DNA from: Oscillospiraceae bacterium
Lineage (GTDB): Bacteria; Bacillota; Clostridia; Oscillospirales; Oscillospiraceae
NCBI GenBank assembly: GCA_017429325.1
Contig: JAFRPC010000027.1
Location: forward strand, 1 to 54,570
Direction of reading: 5' to 3'
DNA length: 54,570 nt
The notes under the pieces: generated by a model
The model's input: only the letters and a program-made list of their open reading frames with translations
Databases searched by the model: none
What the model was told of the DNA's origin: nothing
Made by a program: the position numbers and the translations under genes
Shown: piece by piece, positions 24,778-32,369 of the stretch
How the letters are laid out: each line of letters starts with the position of its first letter
How positions within the stretch are numbered: position 1 is the first letter of the stretch

Positions 24778-25340
24778 CGCGTGACCCACCAGGCCGCCAG
24801 GGAGCCCGCGAAGTTGCCCGCCACAGCCAGGGGCAGGGACCAGTCCCAGCTCCGGGCGGCGCCTAAGGTGATGACGTTGGCGATGCAGTGCTGGAAGCCG
24901 CAGAAGATAAAGAGGGGGATTCCCACCAAAATCCCCAGGGGCGTCCCCTTCCGGTAGAGCAGCACGGCGACATACATCACCACGCCGCAGAGGCAGGCCT
25001 TGAGGAAAAAGGACAGGGAGAGCTCCCAGGAAGCGAGCTTTTCCGCCGCCGGGGCCGCCAGGGAAGGGTCCGCCGCGGAGAGCAGCCAACCGAAGACCCA
25101 GCCCGCCGCCAGATTCCCCAGCAGGATCAGCAGCAGCTCTGTCAGGGGGATCTTGTCCGCGAAGAGGAAGCCGCACTTGCCGGTGAAGAGGTTCAGGCCC
25201 ATATAGCAGACGGCCAGCAGGCCCAGGGTGAAGAGGAAGGGCCCCAGGGGCGTCCCCAGCTTCAGCAGGGCCGCGTCCCCCAGGGCGATCGCCAGCGCCG
25301 CCCCGGCGCTTTTGCGAAGCAAATCAAGGTGTTTCATCAT
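24765..25340 (-). CDS. Formate/nitrite transporter (FNT) family protein
   Basis: 191 aa, MMKHLDLLRKSAGAALAIAL..., six helices. FNT signatures: TGKCGFLF in the first half, the helix ELLLILLGNLAAGWVFGWLL, and KACLCGVVMYVAVLLYRKGT then FCGFQHCIANVITLG (the half-channel with its central histidine). It is shorter than FocA/NirC (about 270-280 aa) and divergent, so the substrate (formate, nitrite, hydrosulfide or another monovalent acid) is open. An AAGGAG site lies just upstream; a second ATG at 25337 is equally plausible. Longer in-frame starts run through hairpin repeats and were rejected. Confidence 0.8.
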   Translation of the reverse strand: MMKHLDLLRKSAGAALAIALGDAALLKLGTPLGPFLFTLGLLAVCYMGLNLFTGKCGFLFADKIPLTELLLILLGNLAAGWVFGWLLSAADPSLAAPAAEKLASWELSLSFFLKACLCGVVMYVAVLLYRKGTPLGILVGIPLFIFCGFQHCIANVITLGAARSWDWSLPLAVAGNFAGSLAAWWVTRESN

Positions 25341-25354
25341 GATACTCCTTTTTT

Positions 25355-25425
25355 GTAGGGGCCGATGCCCACATCGGCCCTCCGATTCAACGCGGGGAAG
25401 GGCCGATGTGGGCATCGGCCCCTAC
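25355..25425. repeat. Head-hairpin pair forming a perfect 26-bp inverted repeat
   Basis: GTAGGGG plus the stem GGCCGATG/CATCGGCC with CCCA loop (25355-25380) is exactly mirrored at 25400-25425, with a 19-bp spacer. Heads face outward. The right unit's head starts 7 nt after the stop codon of the permease gene. Confidence 0.9.
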
Positions 25426-25429
25426 AGGA

Positions 25430-26569
25430 TCAGAAGAAGCTCCACCGGGACAGCAGCAGGCCCGGAATCACCACGATCAGGAAGAAGGCCCAGCTCACCA
25501 GGGTAAAGGTCTTGATGAACTTCCCGCCCCGGCCTGGGTACTCCCGGACGTAGATGCGGTAGTTGATGACCGAGGCCAGGGAGCCGATCAGGGAGCAGAG
25601 GCCCGCCGTGTCGGCGCCGTAGATCAGCCCGGCGAAATTCTCCGTGAAGGGATACAGGACGATGGAGGCCGGGACGTTGGAGATGATCTGGCTCAGGCCG
25701 ATGGCCCACCAGTATTCCTTCCCCGCCACTGCCTGCTTCAGGGCTCCGGCGATCTTCTCGTTGGCCGCCACGGAGGAGGAGAAGATGAAGAAGCACAGGA
25801 AGGTAACAAGCAGCACATAGTCCACCTTGGCGAAGAGCCTCCGGTCCACCGCCAGGATGACCCCCAGCACCACCGCCGCCGCGGCGTACCAGTAGGGCGT
25901 CCGGGTGACGATGACCAGCAAAATCAGCACAAAGAGCAGGGCGTAGGCCACGCGCTGCCGCTTCCGCTCGGGCCGCCAGGGGGTCTCGGCCCCGGCGGCG
26001 GAGATCTCCTCCCGCAGGTCCTTCCGGTAGAGGAAGAAGACGAAGCCCACCAGCAGCACCGCCGACATAGCGCACAGGGGCAGCATGTGGAGCATGAAGT
26101 GCCAGACGCTGACCTTGGCCTGCCCGTAGAGGAAGAGGTTCTGGGGACTGCCGAAGGGGGTCAGCAGGCTGCCCCGGATGGCCGCGATGTTCTGCATGGA
26201 GATCACGGGCAGGATGTACTTCTCCTTGCCGCCGCTGCGGAAGAGCAGGATGGTCAGCGGCACGAAGATGATCAGCGACACGTCGTTGGTGACGAACATG
26301 GAGCTGAAGAACACCCCGAAGATCAGAAAGAGGGTCAGGCTCGTCATCCGCCGCAGGCCCCCCGCCAGCCGCACCAGGGGCCGCAGCACGTTCTCCTGCT
26401 TGAAGCCCTCCAGCACGCAGAGCATCATCAGCAGGGTTCCTAAGGTCCGCCAGTCGATGTCCTCCAGCAGCCGCGCCGAGGGCGGCGTGATCAGCAGGGC
26501 GATCCCCGCCGCCAGCAGCGAGAGGGTCAACATCATCTCTTTTTTCAAAAATTGAAGGACCTGTTTCAT
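25430..26569 (-). CDS. SLC13/ArsB-NhaD-type ion permease
   Basis: 379 aa, about ten helices. MFVTNDVSLIIFVPLTIL carries the N-D motif of the first half and SQIISNVPASIVLYPF the S-N-x-P motif of the second half, diagnostic of the ion transporter superfamily (ArsB, CitM, NhaD, DASS). A further SPQNLFLYG motif follows the first half. It should move an anion or Na+ across the inner membrane; the substrate is unknown. ATG 26569 overlaps the TIGR04076 stop (ATGA), indicating coupling. Confidence 0.85.
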   Translation of the reverse strand: MKQVLQFLKKEMMLTLSLLAAGIALLITPPSARLLEDIDWRTLGTLLMMLCVLEGFKQENVLRPLVRLAGGLRRMTSLTLFLIFGVFFSSMFVTNDVSLIIFVPLTILLFRSGGKEKYILPVISMQNIAAIRGSLLTPFGSPQNLFLYGQAKVSVWHFMLHMLPLCAMSAVLLVGFVFFLYRKDLREEISAAGAETPWRPERKRQRVAYALLFVLILLVIVTRTPYWYAAAAVVLGVILAVDRRLFAKVDYVLLVTFLCFFIFSSSVAANEKIAGALKQAVAGKEYWWAIGLSQIISNVPASIVLYPFTENFAGLIYGADTAGLCSLIGSLASVINYRIYVREYPGRGGKFIKTFTLVSWAFFLIVVIPGLLLSRWSFF

Positions 26570-26925
26570 TTCGTCTCTCCCTCATCCGCTTCGCCTTTTT
26601 CGTTTTTCGCTTCGCTTTTCCCGTTTTCCGTTTCGTTTTTCCCGTTCTCCGCATCTTGTGTCCCGTCCTCCGCTTCGCGCTCCTCCACGGCTTCCCCGTG
26701 GACCTTCACCCGGCCCCCGTCGGGGCAGGCGGCGTCAAAGCACCGGGCCCGGCTCTCCCCGTAATCCAGCTCCGCCCCGTTCAGCAGGGCGAAGACCTGG
26801 GGATAGATCCCGCTCCAGAGCTCGTGGCAGAGGGGCGGGCAGAGCCCGTCCACATAAAACACGTCCCCGGCCCGGCAGTACCCCTCCCGGCACCGGCTCT
26901 CCGTGATCGTCAGCTTGACTTTCAT
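26566..26925 (-). CDS. TIGR04076-like small cysteine-containing protein
   Basis: 119 aa from ATG 26925, which follows CAGGAGGAAAACAGG. It begins MKVKLTITESRCREGYCRAG, then FYVDGLCPPLCHELWSGIYP, then NGAELDYG; these features (Cys near the start, G-D, P-x-x-C, Y-P, G-G/G-A) fit the TIGR04076 family of unknown function. Residues beyond about 90 form a low-complexity tail of E, N, G and K encoded by short degenerate repeats. Translationally coupled to the permease. Upstream lies a family-1 repeat array. Confidence 0.65.
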   Translation of the reverse strand: MKVKLTITESRCREGYCRAGDVFYVDGLCPPLCHELWSGIYPQVFALLNGAELDYGESRARCFDAACPDGGRVKVHGEAVEEREAEDGTQDAENGKNETENGKSEAKNEKGEADEGETK

Positions 26926-26951
26926 CCTGTTTTCCTCCTGTCCTGTTTCCG

Positions 26952-27417
26952 CCTGTAGGGACAAGCATCGCTTGTCCGCCGCGCCGCCTGTAGCGTCGGC
27001 TATCAGCCGACCAATGTCCCCCGCCGCAGGGGCGGTCAATGGCCGCGCCGTCTCCTGTAGCGCGGGCAATCTGCCCGCCGTCTCCTGTAGCGCGGGCAAT
27101 CTGCCCGCCGTCTCCCGTAGCGCGGGCAATCTGCCCGCCACTCCCCGCCGTAGGGGGCGCTCTTACCCCGCAGGGGTGAGCGTCCCGGCGCTCGGAACGA
27201 GCGCATTTGCCGCAGGCAAATCCAACCCGGTCCCGAAAACGCAGCCCGGCTGGATTGTTTGCTGACGCAAACGATTGTTTGCTCCGCAAACCGGGCGGCT
27301 CATCCGCCTGCGGTGGATAAGAGCCGCACCCTACAGCGCATCCGCGGGCGCTCAATGAGCGCCCCTACGGCGCAAACCTGCCGTTCCAGGCCCGTAGCGC
27401 GGGCAATCTGCCCGCCG
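26952..27417. repeat. Head-hairpin array with three tandem 30-bp units
   Basis: Heads at 26955, 26990, 27026 (variant GCAG), 27057, 27087, 27117 and 27150, then a multi-hairpin module (about 27145-27375) ending in an inverted head, and a final unit at 27391-27417. Stem words change: GGACAAGC, GTCGGCT, GCGGTC, then three copies of GCGGGCA/TGCCCGC repeated every 30 bp (27051-27140). No gene is present. In the module the hairpin GTTTGC/GCAAAC with TCC loop (27276-27290) replaces GGATGC/GCATCC of the 15.9-kb copy. Confidence 0.85.
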
Positions 27418-27441
27418 TTTTCCATCCCGCTTTTTGGTCGC

Positions 27442-28104
27442 TTACGCATCCTCTCCCGGCCAAAGGAACAGTCCCGCGGCGGCGGCCAGGTTCCGGAAGA
27501 GCTCCGGCAGGGTCCCGGCCCGGCAGTAGACCGTCATCCAGCTGTCCCCCGGCTCCACGTCGATCATCAGCGCCCAGGCCGGGAAGACCGCCCGCAGGAA
27601 GTCGTTGCCCGCCAGTGCCTCCAGCCGCCGGACGAAGGCCTCCGGCTCCGGGTTCCGCGCCCAGGTCTCGCAGCCGTCGAAGGACACGTCCATATCCGCG
27701 TAGCAGTTCAGCCGCAGCAGCAGCTCCGCCTGCCGCCGGTGGAGCTCCGCCTGCCGGGCAGGCTGGCGGAAGTACCGCTCCACCGCGAAATACCGGTCCG
27801 CCGCCTCCGGCGGCACCCGCCGGGGCAGCAGGTCCGCCACCCAGAAGGGTCCCTCCAGCAGTTCGCCCATCAGGGCGTCCCGGTCCTCCGGCGCTTCGGC
27901 GGGCCGTGTGCCCGCCGAGAGGTCCTCGAGAGCGGCGATCTGGGACAAAAAATAGACGGTGTCGTCGATTTGCAGTCCTTCCTCCGCGCGTCCGAAGGTG
28001 TCGAGATTTTCCCCGGCGGAGCAGAACTCCGCCGCTCCCGTGAGTACCTCGCCCCACTCCGTCGTCAGCCGCACCGGCTTCCCATCATATCCTGAAAGGC
28101 TCAT
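27442..28104 (-). CDS. Hypothetical protein with small SH3/LSm-like N-terminus
   Basis: 220 aa from ATG 28104, overlapping the ogt stop by 4 nt, with AAGGAG about 10 nt upstream. The first 70 residues (LSGYDGKPVRLTTEWGEVLT, then IDDTVYFLSQI) resemble the short beta-barrel 'YDGKxVRLTxxxGxVxxG' proteins common in Clostridia. The remainder, with paired W/E/R-rich helices, is not recognised. Earlier in-frame starts run through ogt. Function unknown; coupling to Ogt may be only positional. Confidence 0.6.
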   Translation of the reverse strand: MSLSGYDGKPVRLTTEWGEVLTGAAEFCSAGENLDTFGRAEEGLQIDDTVYFLSQIAALEDLSAGTRPAEAPEDRDALMGELLEGPFWVADLLPRRVPPEAADRYFAVERYFRQPARQAELHRRQAELLLRLNCYADMDVSFDGCETWARNPEPEAFVRRLEALAGNDFLRAVFPAWALMIDVEPGDSWMTVYCRAGTLPELFRNLAAAAGLFLWPGEDA

Positions 28105-28682
28105 TTTCTCAATTCTCCTTCCAACTTTTTTCCATTCCTCTCCAGCTCCAGCAGCGCCGCCTTTCGCTCCAGGCCCCAGGCGTAGCCGGTGAGCGCTCCC
28201 TTCGCGCCCACCACCCGGTGGCAGGGGAGGATGACCGCGATGGGGTTCCGCCCCACCGCGCCGCCCACGGCCCGGGCGGAGACCCGGGAGAAGCCCTCCC
28301 GCGCCGCCAGCTGCCGGGCCAGCTCGCCATAGCTCGTCGTGCTGCCATAGGGGATCCTCAGCAGCAGCGCCCACACGGCCCGCTGAAAGGGCGTCCCCCG
28401 CAGCCGCAGCGGCGGCGCGGCCCCCGGCTCCCTGCCGTCAAAATAACGGTCCAGCCACTGCGCCGTCTCGACAAAGACCGGCAGCGGCCTCTTTTCCGCC
28501 GTCGGCACCCCGGAAGGCGGCCTCTCTTCCGCCGTCGCCCCCCCGGAAGGCGGCCTCTTTTCCGCCGTCGGCGCCCCGGCGGGCGGCTCAAGGAACCGCA
28601 GCCCCGTCAGGGCCTCCCCGTCGCCGGTCAGCCGCATAGGGCCCAGCGGAGACGCATATTCCCAAACAAATTCCTGTTCCAT
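28101..28682 (-). CDS. ogt: Methylated-DNA-protein-cysteine methyltransferase with repeat insert
   Basis: 193 aa from ATG 28682. It transfers alkyl groups from O6-alkylguanine to its own cysteine in VILPCHRVVGAKGALTGYAWG (split here at the PCHRV core), after the DNA-binding helix FSRVSARAVGGAVGRNP. The N-terminal domain carries an unusual insert of three near-identical 11-residue repeats (TAEKRPPSG type) encoded by 33-bp tandem repeats at about 28495-28595. It probably forms a disordered linker. Repair function should be retained because the catalytic domain is intact. Confidence 0.92.
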   Translation of the reverse strand: MEQEFVWEYASPLGPMRLTGDGEALTGLRFLEPPAGAPTAEKRPPSGGATAEERPPSGVPTAEKRPLPVFVETAQWLDRYFDGREPGAAPPLRLRGTPFQRAVWALLLRIPYGSTTSYGELARQLAAREGFSRVSARAVGGAVGRNPIAVILPCHRVVGAKGALTGYAWGLERKAALLELERNGKKLEGELRK

Positions 28683-28747
28683 CTCCCGCTCCCGGCGGCC
28701 TCCGTTCCGGCGCTCCCGGTCCTTTCTCCCGCTTTGGTCCTTCCCGC

Positions 28748-29062
28748 TCAACTGAACCAGCTCCCGTTGTATCGCTTCTGGGCCCGGTGCATCACGGTCA
28801 GGCCCGCGGCAAAGCCCAGGAGCATCGCAAGCCACCACAGGGGAGACTCCAGGAGGTTGAGGACCCCCGTGACGCAGAGCCCGACGCCGATCACGATCAG
28901 GCCGATCCCGATCCTTCGGGCATAGGCGGGCAGCTCCTCTTCCTTTACATTTTTATAATGGTAGTCGTGGAGCAGCGAGACCTTCTGCTTTTTCCAGATC
29001 AGCAGTCCCTGTACGATGCACAGCAGGCCCACCGCCAGCTCAATCAAAAACCCGATCAGCAT
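28748..29062 (-). CDS. DUF3784-family small membrane protein
   Basis: 104 aa with three hydrophobic segments: LIGFLIELAVGLLCIVQGLL (1-21), IGIGLIVIGVGLCVTGVLNL and WWLAMLLGFAAGLTVM. The first helix followed by WKKQKVSLLHDYHYKNV and the ARRIG entry to the second helix resemble DUF3784 proteins. GGAGGCGGAACA precedes the ATG. Function unknown. Confidence 0.7.
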   Translation of the reverse strand: MLIGFLIELAVGLLCIVQGLLIWKKQKVSLLHDYHYKNVKEEELPAYARRIGIGLIVIGVGLCVTGVLNLLESPLWWLAMLLGFAAGLTVMHRAQKRYNGSWFS

Positions 29063-29101
29063 TGTTCCGCCTCCTCATAGCTTCTCCGTCCTTCCGACGG
29101 C

Positions 29102-29431
29102 TTATTTCCGCTCTGTTCTCTTCCGTTTCTTCGGCTCCTGCAATTCTTCATACATCGCTTCCAACAGCTCCCGCAGGAAGGCTCCGTCGTCCACCTCGTC
29201 CACTAACAGCATCTCCCCGGCGCTCTCATAGGGGCGCTCTCGCGCCGCGCCGGGCAGCCTCGCCAGGGAGGCGGGTGTCTGCTTCACCAGAAGCCTGTCG
29301 TCATAGATCCCGCCGACGATCCTGCCGCGGTAATACAGGATATACTCTCCCATCATCGCCCGACAGCTCACGTCCTCCGGCAGGGAGAGCTGATCCAGAA
29401 TATATTCCAGATACTCTTTCCTCGAAGCCAT
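29102..29431 (-). CDS. TfoX N-terminal-domain protein
   Basis: 109 aa. ILDQLSLPEDVSCRAMMGEY followed by ILYYRGRIVGGIYDDRLLVK is the TfoX/Sxy N-terminal fold (R-x-M-G-E/G then F/Y-G-I/V). Firmicute stand-alone versions have no proven competence role. The C-terminus is lysine/arginine rich (KKRKRTERK). AGAGGGGGAAAGCAC precedes the start. Confidence 0.8.
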   Translation of the reverse strand: MASRKEYLEYILDQLSLPEDVSCRAMMGEYILYYRGRIVGGIYDDRLLVKQTPASLARLPGAARERPYESAGEMLLVDEVDDGAFLRELLEAMYEELQEPKKRKRTERK

Positions 29432-29460
29432 GTGCTTTCCCCCTCTTTTCCACAGCGATC

Positions 29461-30018
29461 CTATTCTCTGCGCTTATCCTGAACGGCCTTCTTTATAAAC
29501 TCTATCATTCCTTTGCTTCTGTACGTTTTTCGGGATCTGCCGTTTATCTTCTCTTCATGCTCGATCGACAGCGTCTTTCCCGTGAAATGGATCTTTTTGA
29601 TCGCTCCGATCCGAAAATTTGATAATTCCTTTTCGTTCTTCAGCGTTTCCCCGTAGGACGCCACATCCAGCACAGCCAACATGCTGATCAAAACATGCCA
29701 TTTTTGGTTCAATACTTTTTTATCATCCAGATACGGATATAATGCGTCCACCTCCGCGGTCAGGCCCTCCGCCTGTAAATAACTGTACCGTCCGTTTTTT
29801 TCGTCGTTTTTTTCGTCGTTTTTTTCGACGTTTTTTCTGATTGCTATATACAGGCGCTCGTCCGCTGTTTGACATTCCTGTTCCGCGTCTTCAATCTTCT
29901 TGTCACGATACTTTTCAAACACGTCGGCCAGCGCTCTTGCTCCCTTATCCCGCCAATACGCGCCGTCTCCGAAATCCTCCATCTGATTGATCATCCTGAC
30001 AAAGCATTCTAAATTCAT
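29461..30018 (-). CDS. Hypothetical protein with DEKN repeats
   Basis: 185 aa from ATG 30018 (GGGAG 8 nt upstream). Longer in-frame starts at 30081 and near 30054 are possible but poorly spaced. Begins MNLECFVRMINQMEDFGDGA. Family not recognised; no membrane segment. Residues around 70-80 contain NVEKNDEKNDEKN, encoded by three to four 12-bp repeats each holding a run of seven thymines (minus-strand adenines). Such runs are slippage-prone, so expression could vary. The gene lies 56 nt after a GNAT gene. Confidence 0.55.
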   Translation of the reverse strand: MNLECFVRMINQMEDFGDGAYWRDKGARALADVFEKYRDKKIEDAEQECQTADERLYIAIRKNVEKNDEKNDEKNGRYSYLQAEGLTAEVDALYPYLDDKKVLNQKWHVLISMLAVLDVASYGETLKNEKELSNFRIGAIKKIHFTGKTLSIEHEEKINGRSRKTYRSKGMIEFIKKAVQDKRRE

Positions 30019-30077
30019 GGTATTCTCTCTCCCTTCTGTCCTTGCCTTCGTATCCATGAACTCCTTCCTTACGTCGG

Positions 30078-30521
30078 TCAAAGCTTTTTGAACAGTCTCG
30101 CGTTCCAGAACTGCATGTCCAGCTCGTCCAGGTAAAAGTGGAAAATGGCTTTCCAGTTCTTCGTCGCGGTGCTCAGCAGAATAATTTCCGCTTCTCCCCG
30201 GACCGCGTCCTCCGCAAAGCGGAACAGGGCCGCGCCGATCCCCCGGGAGCGCTTCTCCGGGACCACGTAGAGCTCCTCCACCTCAAAATACGGCGTGCCC
30301 TCGGCCATAACGGAGCACGTCTGCTTTGCCTGAGACAGCTTTCCAAACAAGTATCCGACGATCTCCCCGTTCTCTTCCGCTAAAAAGATCCGGTTCCCCT
30401 CGACGTCGGCCCTTTCGTTTGCCCTGTAGCCGAAGCAGCTTTTCTCCGCGGCCCAGGCCTCCGAGAGGGCGATCAGCTTTTCCAGCACCGCCTCGTTCAA
30501 TTCCGTTTCATACAGCTTCAT
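30078..30521 (-). CDS. GNAT-family N-acetyltransferase
   Basis: 147 aa. Start ATG 30521 overlaps the preceding nucleosidase-like stop (ATGA). Acetyl-CoA binding motif A reads VEELYVVPEKRSRGIGAALF (R-x-x-G-I-G-x-A/x), preceded by EIVGYLFGKL and followed by TATKNWKAIFHFYLDELDMQ. It should acetylate an amine of a small molecule or protein; the substrate is unknown. Confidence 0.85.
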   Translation of the reverse strand: MKLYETELNEAVLEKLIALSEAWAAEKSCFGYRANERADVEGNRIFLAEENGEIVGYLFGKLSQAKQTCSVMAEGTPYFEVEELYVVPEKRSRGIGAALFRFAEDAVRGEAEIILLSTATKNWKAIFHFYLDELDMQFWNARLFKKL

Positions 30522-31336
30522 CTGTTCTTCTCCTTCTCCAAGCCCTTTGCGATCTGCAATATCAGCTGCGGGATAATCTGCTTGCGGCACCGGTTGTAGG
30601 CCAGCTCCTGGGCCTCGCTCTTTTCCAGCAAGGTCTCTCCGGTGGCCGAATTGTCCGAAACCACCAGCAGGGCGACCGCTGGTTTCTCCATCAAGTCCGC
30701 CATCCTGTAAAAGGAGCTTGTCTCCATTTCAATGAGGCTGACGCCGAAGCTCCGGATGAAGTCCAGGTGGGAGTACTCGCAGAAAATGGAGTCCGTACAG
30801 AATACCGGCTCCTGCTTCAGCTCATATCCGAGCTCGGCGGCAAGCGCCGCCACCCGCTCCACAAAGGCGGGCTCGTTGGGCCGCACGGTTTCAAAGGGCT
30901 GATACGCCCGCAGGTCCTCCAGCAGATAGCCGTTTGCCAGATTCCCCGCGACGCAGCGGGACGGCGTGCACAGGGCCCCCACCGGGAGCTCCGGGATCAG
31001 TGCGCCCACCGCGCCGACAAAGATGAGCTTCTCAAAATCCAGCGCGGCGCAGAGGGACACGTGATCGATCAGCGAGCTCGCGCCCGAGCTGATCTGGATC
31101 CACCCGATCAGAAAGCCGTCCCCTTTGACCTCATATCCCGAAACGTAGGAATGCTCCGCGGTACAGGCGATCTCCACCTCGTACCCCGTCATGATCTTCG
31201 TCGGCTTCCATCCCGGCGCGACCACCAAGGCGTCATAGTGCTTGTCCGCGTTCAGTCCAAACACCTCTAAGACGGCCCCGGCATAGTCCTTCACAGACCG
31301 ATCCGCCCGGATCAGCTCCAGCATCCGTTTTTTCAT
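30518..31336 (-). CDS. Nucleoside phosphorylase/nucleosidase-family protein
   Basis: 272 aa from ATG 31336 (GAGGAGAACAGG upstream). Features of the PNP/UDP phosphorylase fold: LIFVGAVGALIPELPVGALC for the G-x-x-G phosphate/ribose region, then SLIEMETSSFYRMADLMEKP with the glutamates that hold the ribose, and the late LLVVSDNSATGE. It would split the glycosidic bond of a nucleoside. The specificity cannot be read. Translationally coupled to the GNAT gene, hinting at a small salvage or modification operon. Extending the frame upstream only translates repeats. Confidence 0.85.
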   Translation of the reverse strand: MKKRMLELIRADRSVKDYAGAVLEVFGLNADKHYDALVVAPGWKPTKIMTGYEVEIACTAEHSYVSGYEVKGDGFLIGWIQISSGASSLIDHVSLCAALDFEKLIFVGAVGALIPELPVGALCTPSRCVAGNLANGYLLEDLRAYQPFETVRPNEPAFVERVAALAAELGYELKQEPVFCTDSIFCEYSHLDFIRSFGVSLIEMETSSFYRMADLMEKPAVALLVVSDNSATGETLLEKSEAQELAYNRCRKQIIPQLILQIAKGLEKEKNR

Positions 31337-31380
31337 CCTGTTCTCCTCATTCCTTCCGATCCCGCGGGTCATCTGTCCCC

Positions 31381-31861
31381 GCCTGTAGGGACAAGCATTG
31401 CTTGTCCGCCGTTCCCCGTCGTAGGGACGGCTCTCAGCCGTCCGCCGTCCCCGCCGTAGGGCGGCCAGACCCTGGCCGCCGTTTTCCCCCCGTAGGGGAC
31501 GGGTCTCCCGTCCCGCCGCCCCCGCAGTAGGGACGGCTCTCAGCCGTCCGCCGTCCCCGCCGTAGGGCGGCCAGACCCTGGCCGCCGTTTTCCCCCCGTA
31601 GGGGACGGGTCTCCCTTCCCGCCGTTCCCTGCCGTAGGGGCGGTCATTGACCGCCCGGCATTTGGAACGAATGCAATTTGCCGCAGGCAAATCCTGGACG
31701 TTTCCGAAAACGAACTGCGGCTGGATCGTTTGCTGACGCAAACGATTGTTTGCTCCGCAAACCGGGCGCTTGATAAGCGCCCCTACGGCGTTATACGGCC
31801 GTTTCCCGCCGCAGTGCGGCCAGACCCTGGCCGCCGTTCCCACCGCAGGCGGCCAGCGCCC
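31381..31861. repeat. Eight-unit head-hairpin array with 36-bp period
   Basis: GTAG heads at 31385, 31421, 31456, 31492, 31527, 31562, 31598 and 31634: steps of 36, 35, 36, 35, 35, 36, 36. Stem words in order: GGACAAGC, GGACGGCT, CGGCCAG, GGGACGGG, GGACGGCT, CGGCCAG, GGGACGGG (second arm with one mismatch), GGCGGTC. Units 2-4 are repeated as units 5-7 (106-bp tandem duplication). The last unit starts a multi-hairpin module ending in an inverted head near 31784, and a variant CGGCCAG unit follows at about 31819. No gene is present. Confidence 0.9.
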
Positions 31862-32102
31862 TTACAGCTTCAACACCGCAACGATCTCGTCTCCGTCCAT
31901 TTTATCCGATCATCAGGAAGCCGACCGGTCTTTTGTCGTTGTAAATGGCAAAGGGAAAGGCCGCCGTGGCCGAAACCCGGACCCCGTATGCCTGGACGAT
32001 GCTGACCCAGTTTTCCGCAACGAAGCTTTTCTGCGCCCGGAACACCTTCAGATCAACAATCTCACAGATGTTTGAGGAACCAGTTTTTTCCAAGTGTATC
32101 AT
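31862..32102 (-). pseudogene. GNAT acetyltransferase remnant with internal deletion
   Basis: ATG 32102 opens 66 codons that read as a GNAT N-terminus (MIHLEKTGSSNICEIVDLKV, then AFPFAIYNDKRPVGFLMIG) and stop at TAA 31902. Immediately beyond, in another frame, the DNA encodes MDGDEIVAVLKL then TAA, a normal C-terminal ending for this family. The acetyl-CoA core between the two is missing. The final TAA sits in CTGTAAGGG, a repeat-head-like sequence. The deletion may have been mediated by the adjacent array. Confidence 0.7.
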
Positions 32103-32179
32103 GGAATTATGCCTCCATACCTTCCCGGTTCGCGGTTTGTTTTTTCTTTCATCTATCCTGTCGTCTCAACCGCGCCCCG

Positions 32180-32250
32180 CGTGAGCAATGCCACCGTCTC
32201 CACGTGCCTTGGGACAATAGCGTGAATAAAACGGCGTCTATTCACGCTGA
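32180..32250 (-). repeat. rlmD 3'-end-like fragment plus hairpin (islet junction)
   Basis: On the minus strand the DNA encodes VPRHVETVALLTR, like the HVETVVLMSR end of rlmD at 38.2 kb. Beside it is a hairpin with perfect AGCGTGAATA/TATTCACGCT arms. A second copy of fragment plus hairpin occurs at 36230-36310. Possible scar of integration at the rlmD 3' end. Confidence 0.5.
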
Positions 32251-32369
32251 TCGCTCGTCCTCCCTCGTTGAGCAGTTCCCACTCCCTGAAACGGTCGAGT
32301 GGGCAGATTTGATAATAGATCGAGACGAAATCATCCCATAAAACTGGAATTTGTCTGCGTTTCTGTTTT

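Noticed and set aside
31381-31650. CRISPR array (36-bp period)
   Set aside because: There are no identical direct repeats separated by unique spacers: each unit is head plus palindrome with little else, some whole units recur, and no cas gene is present.
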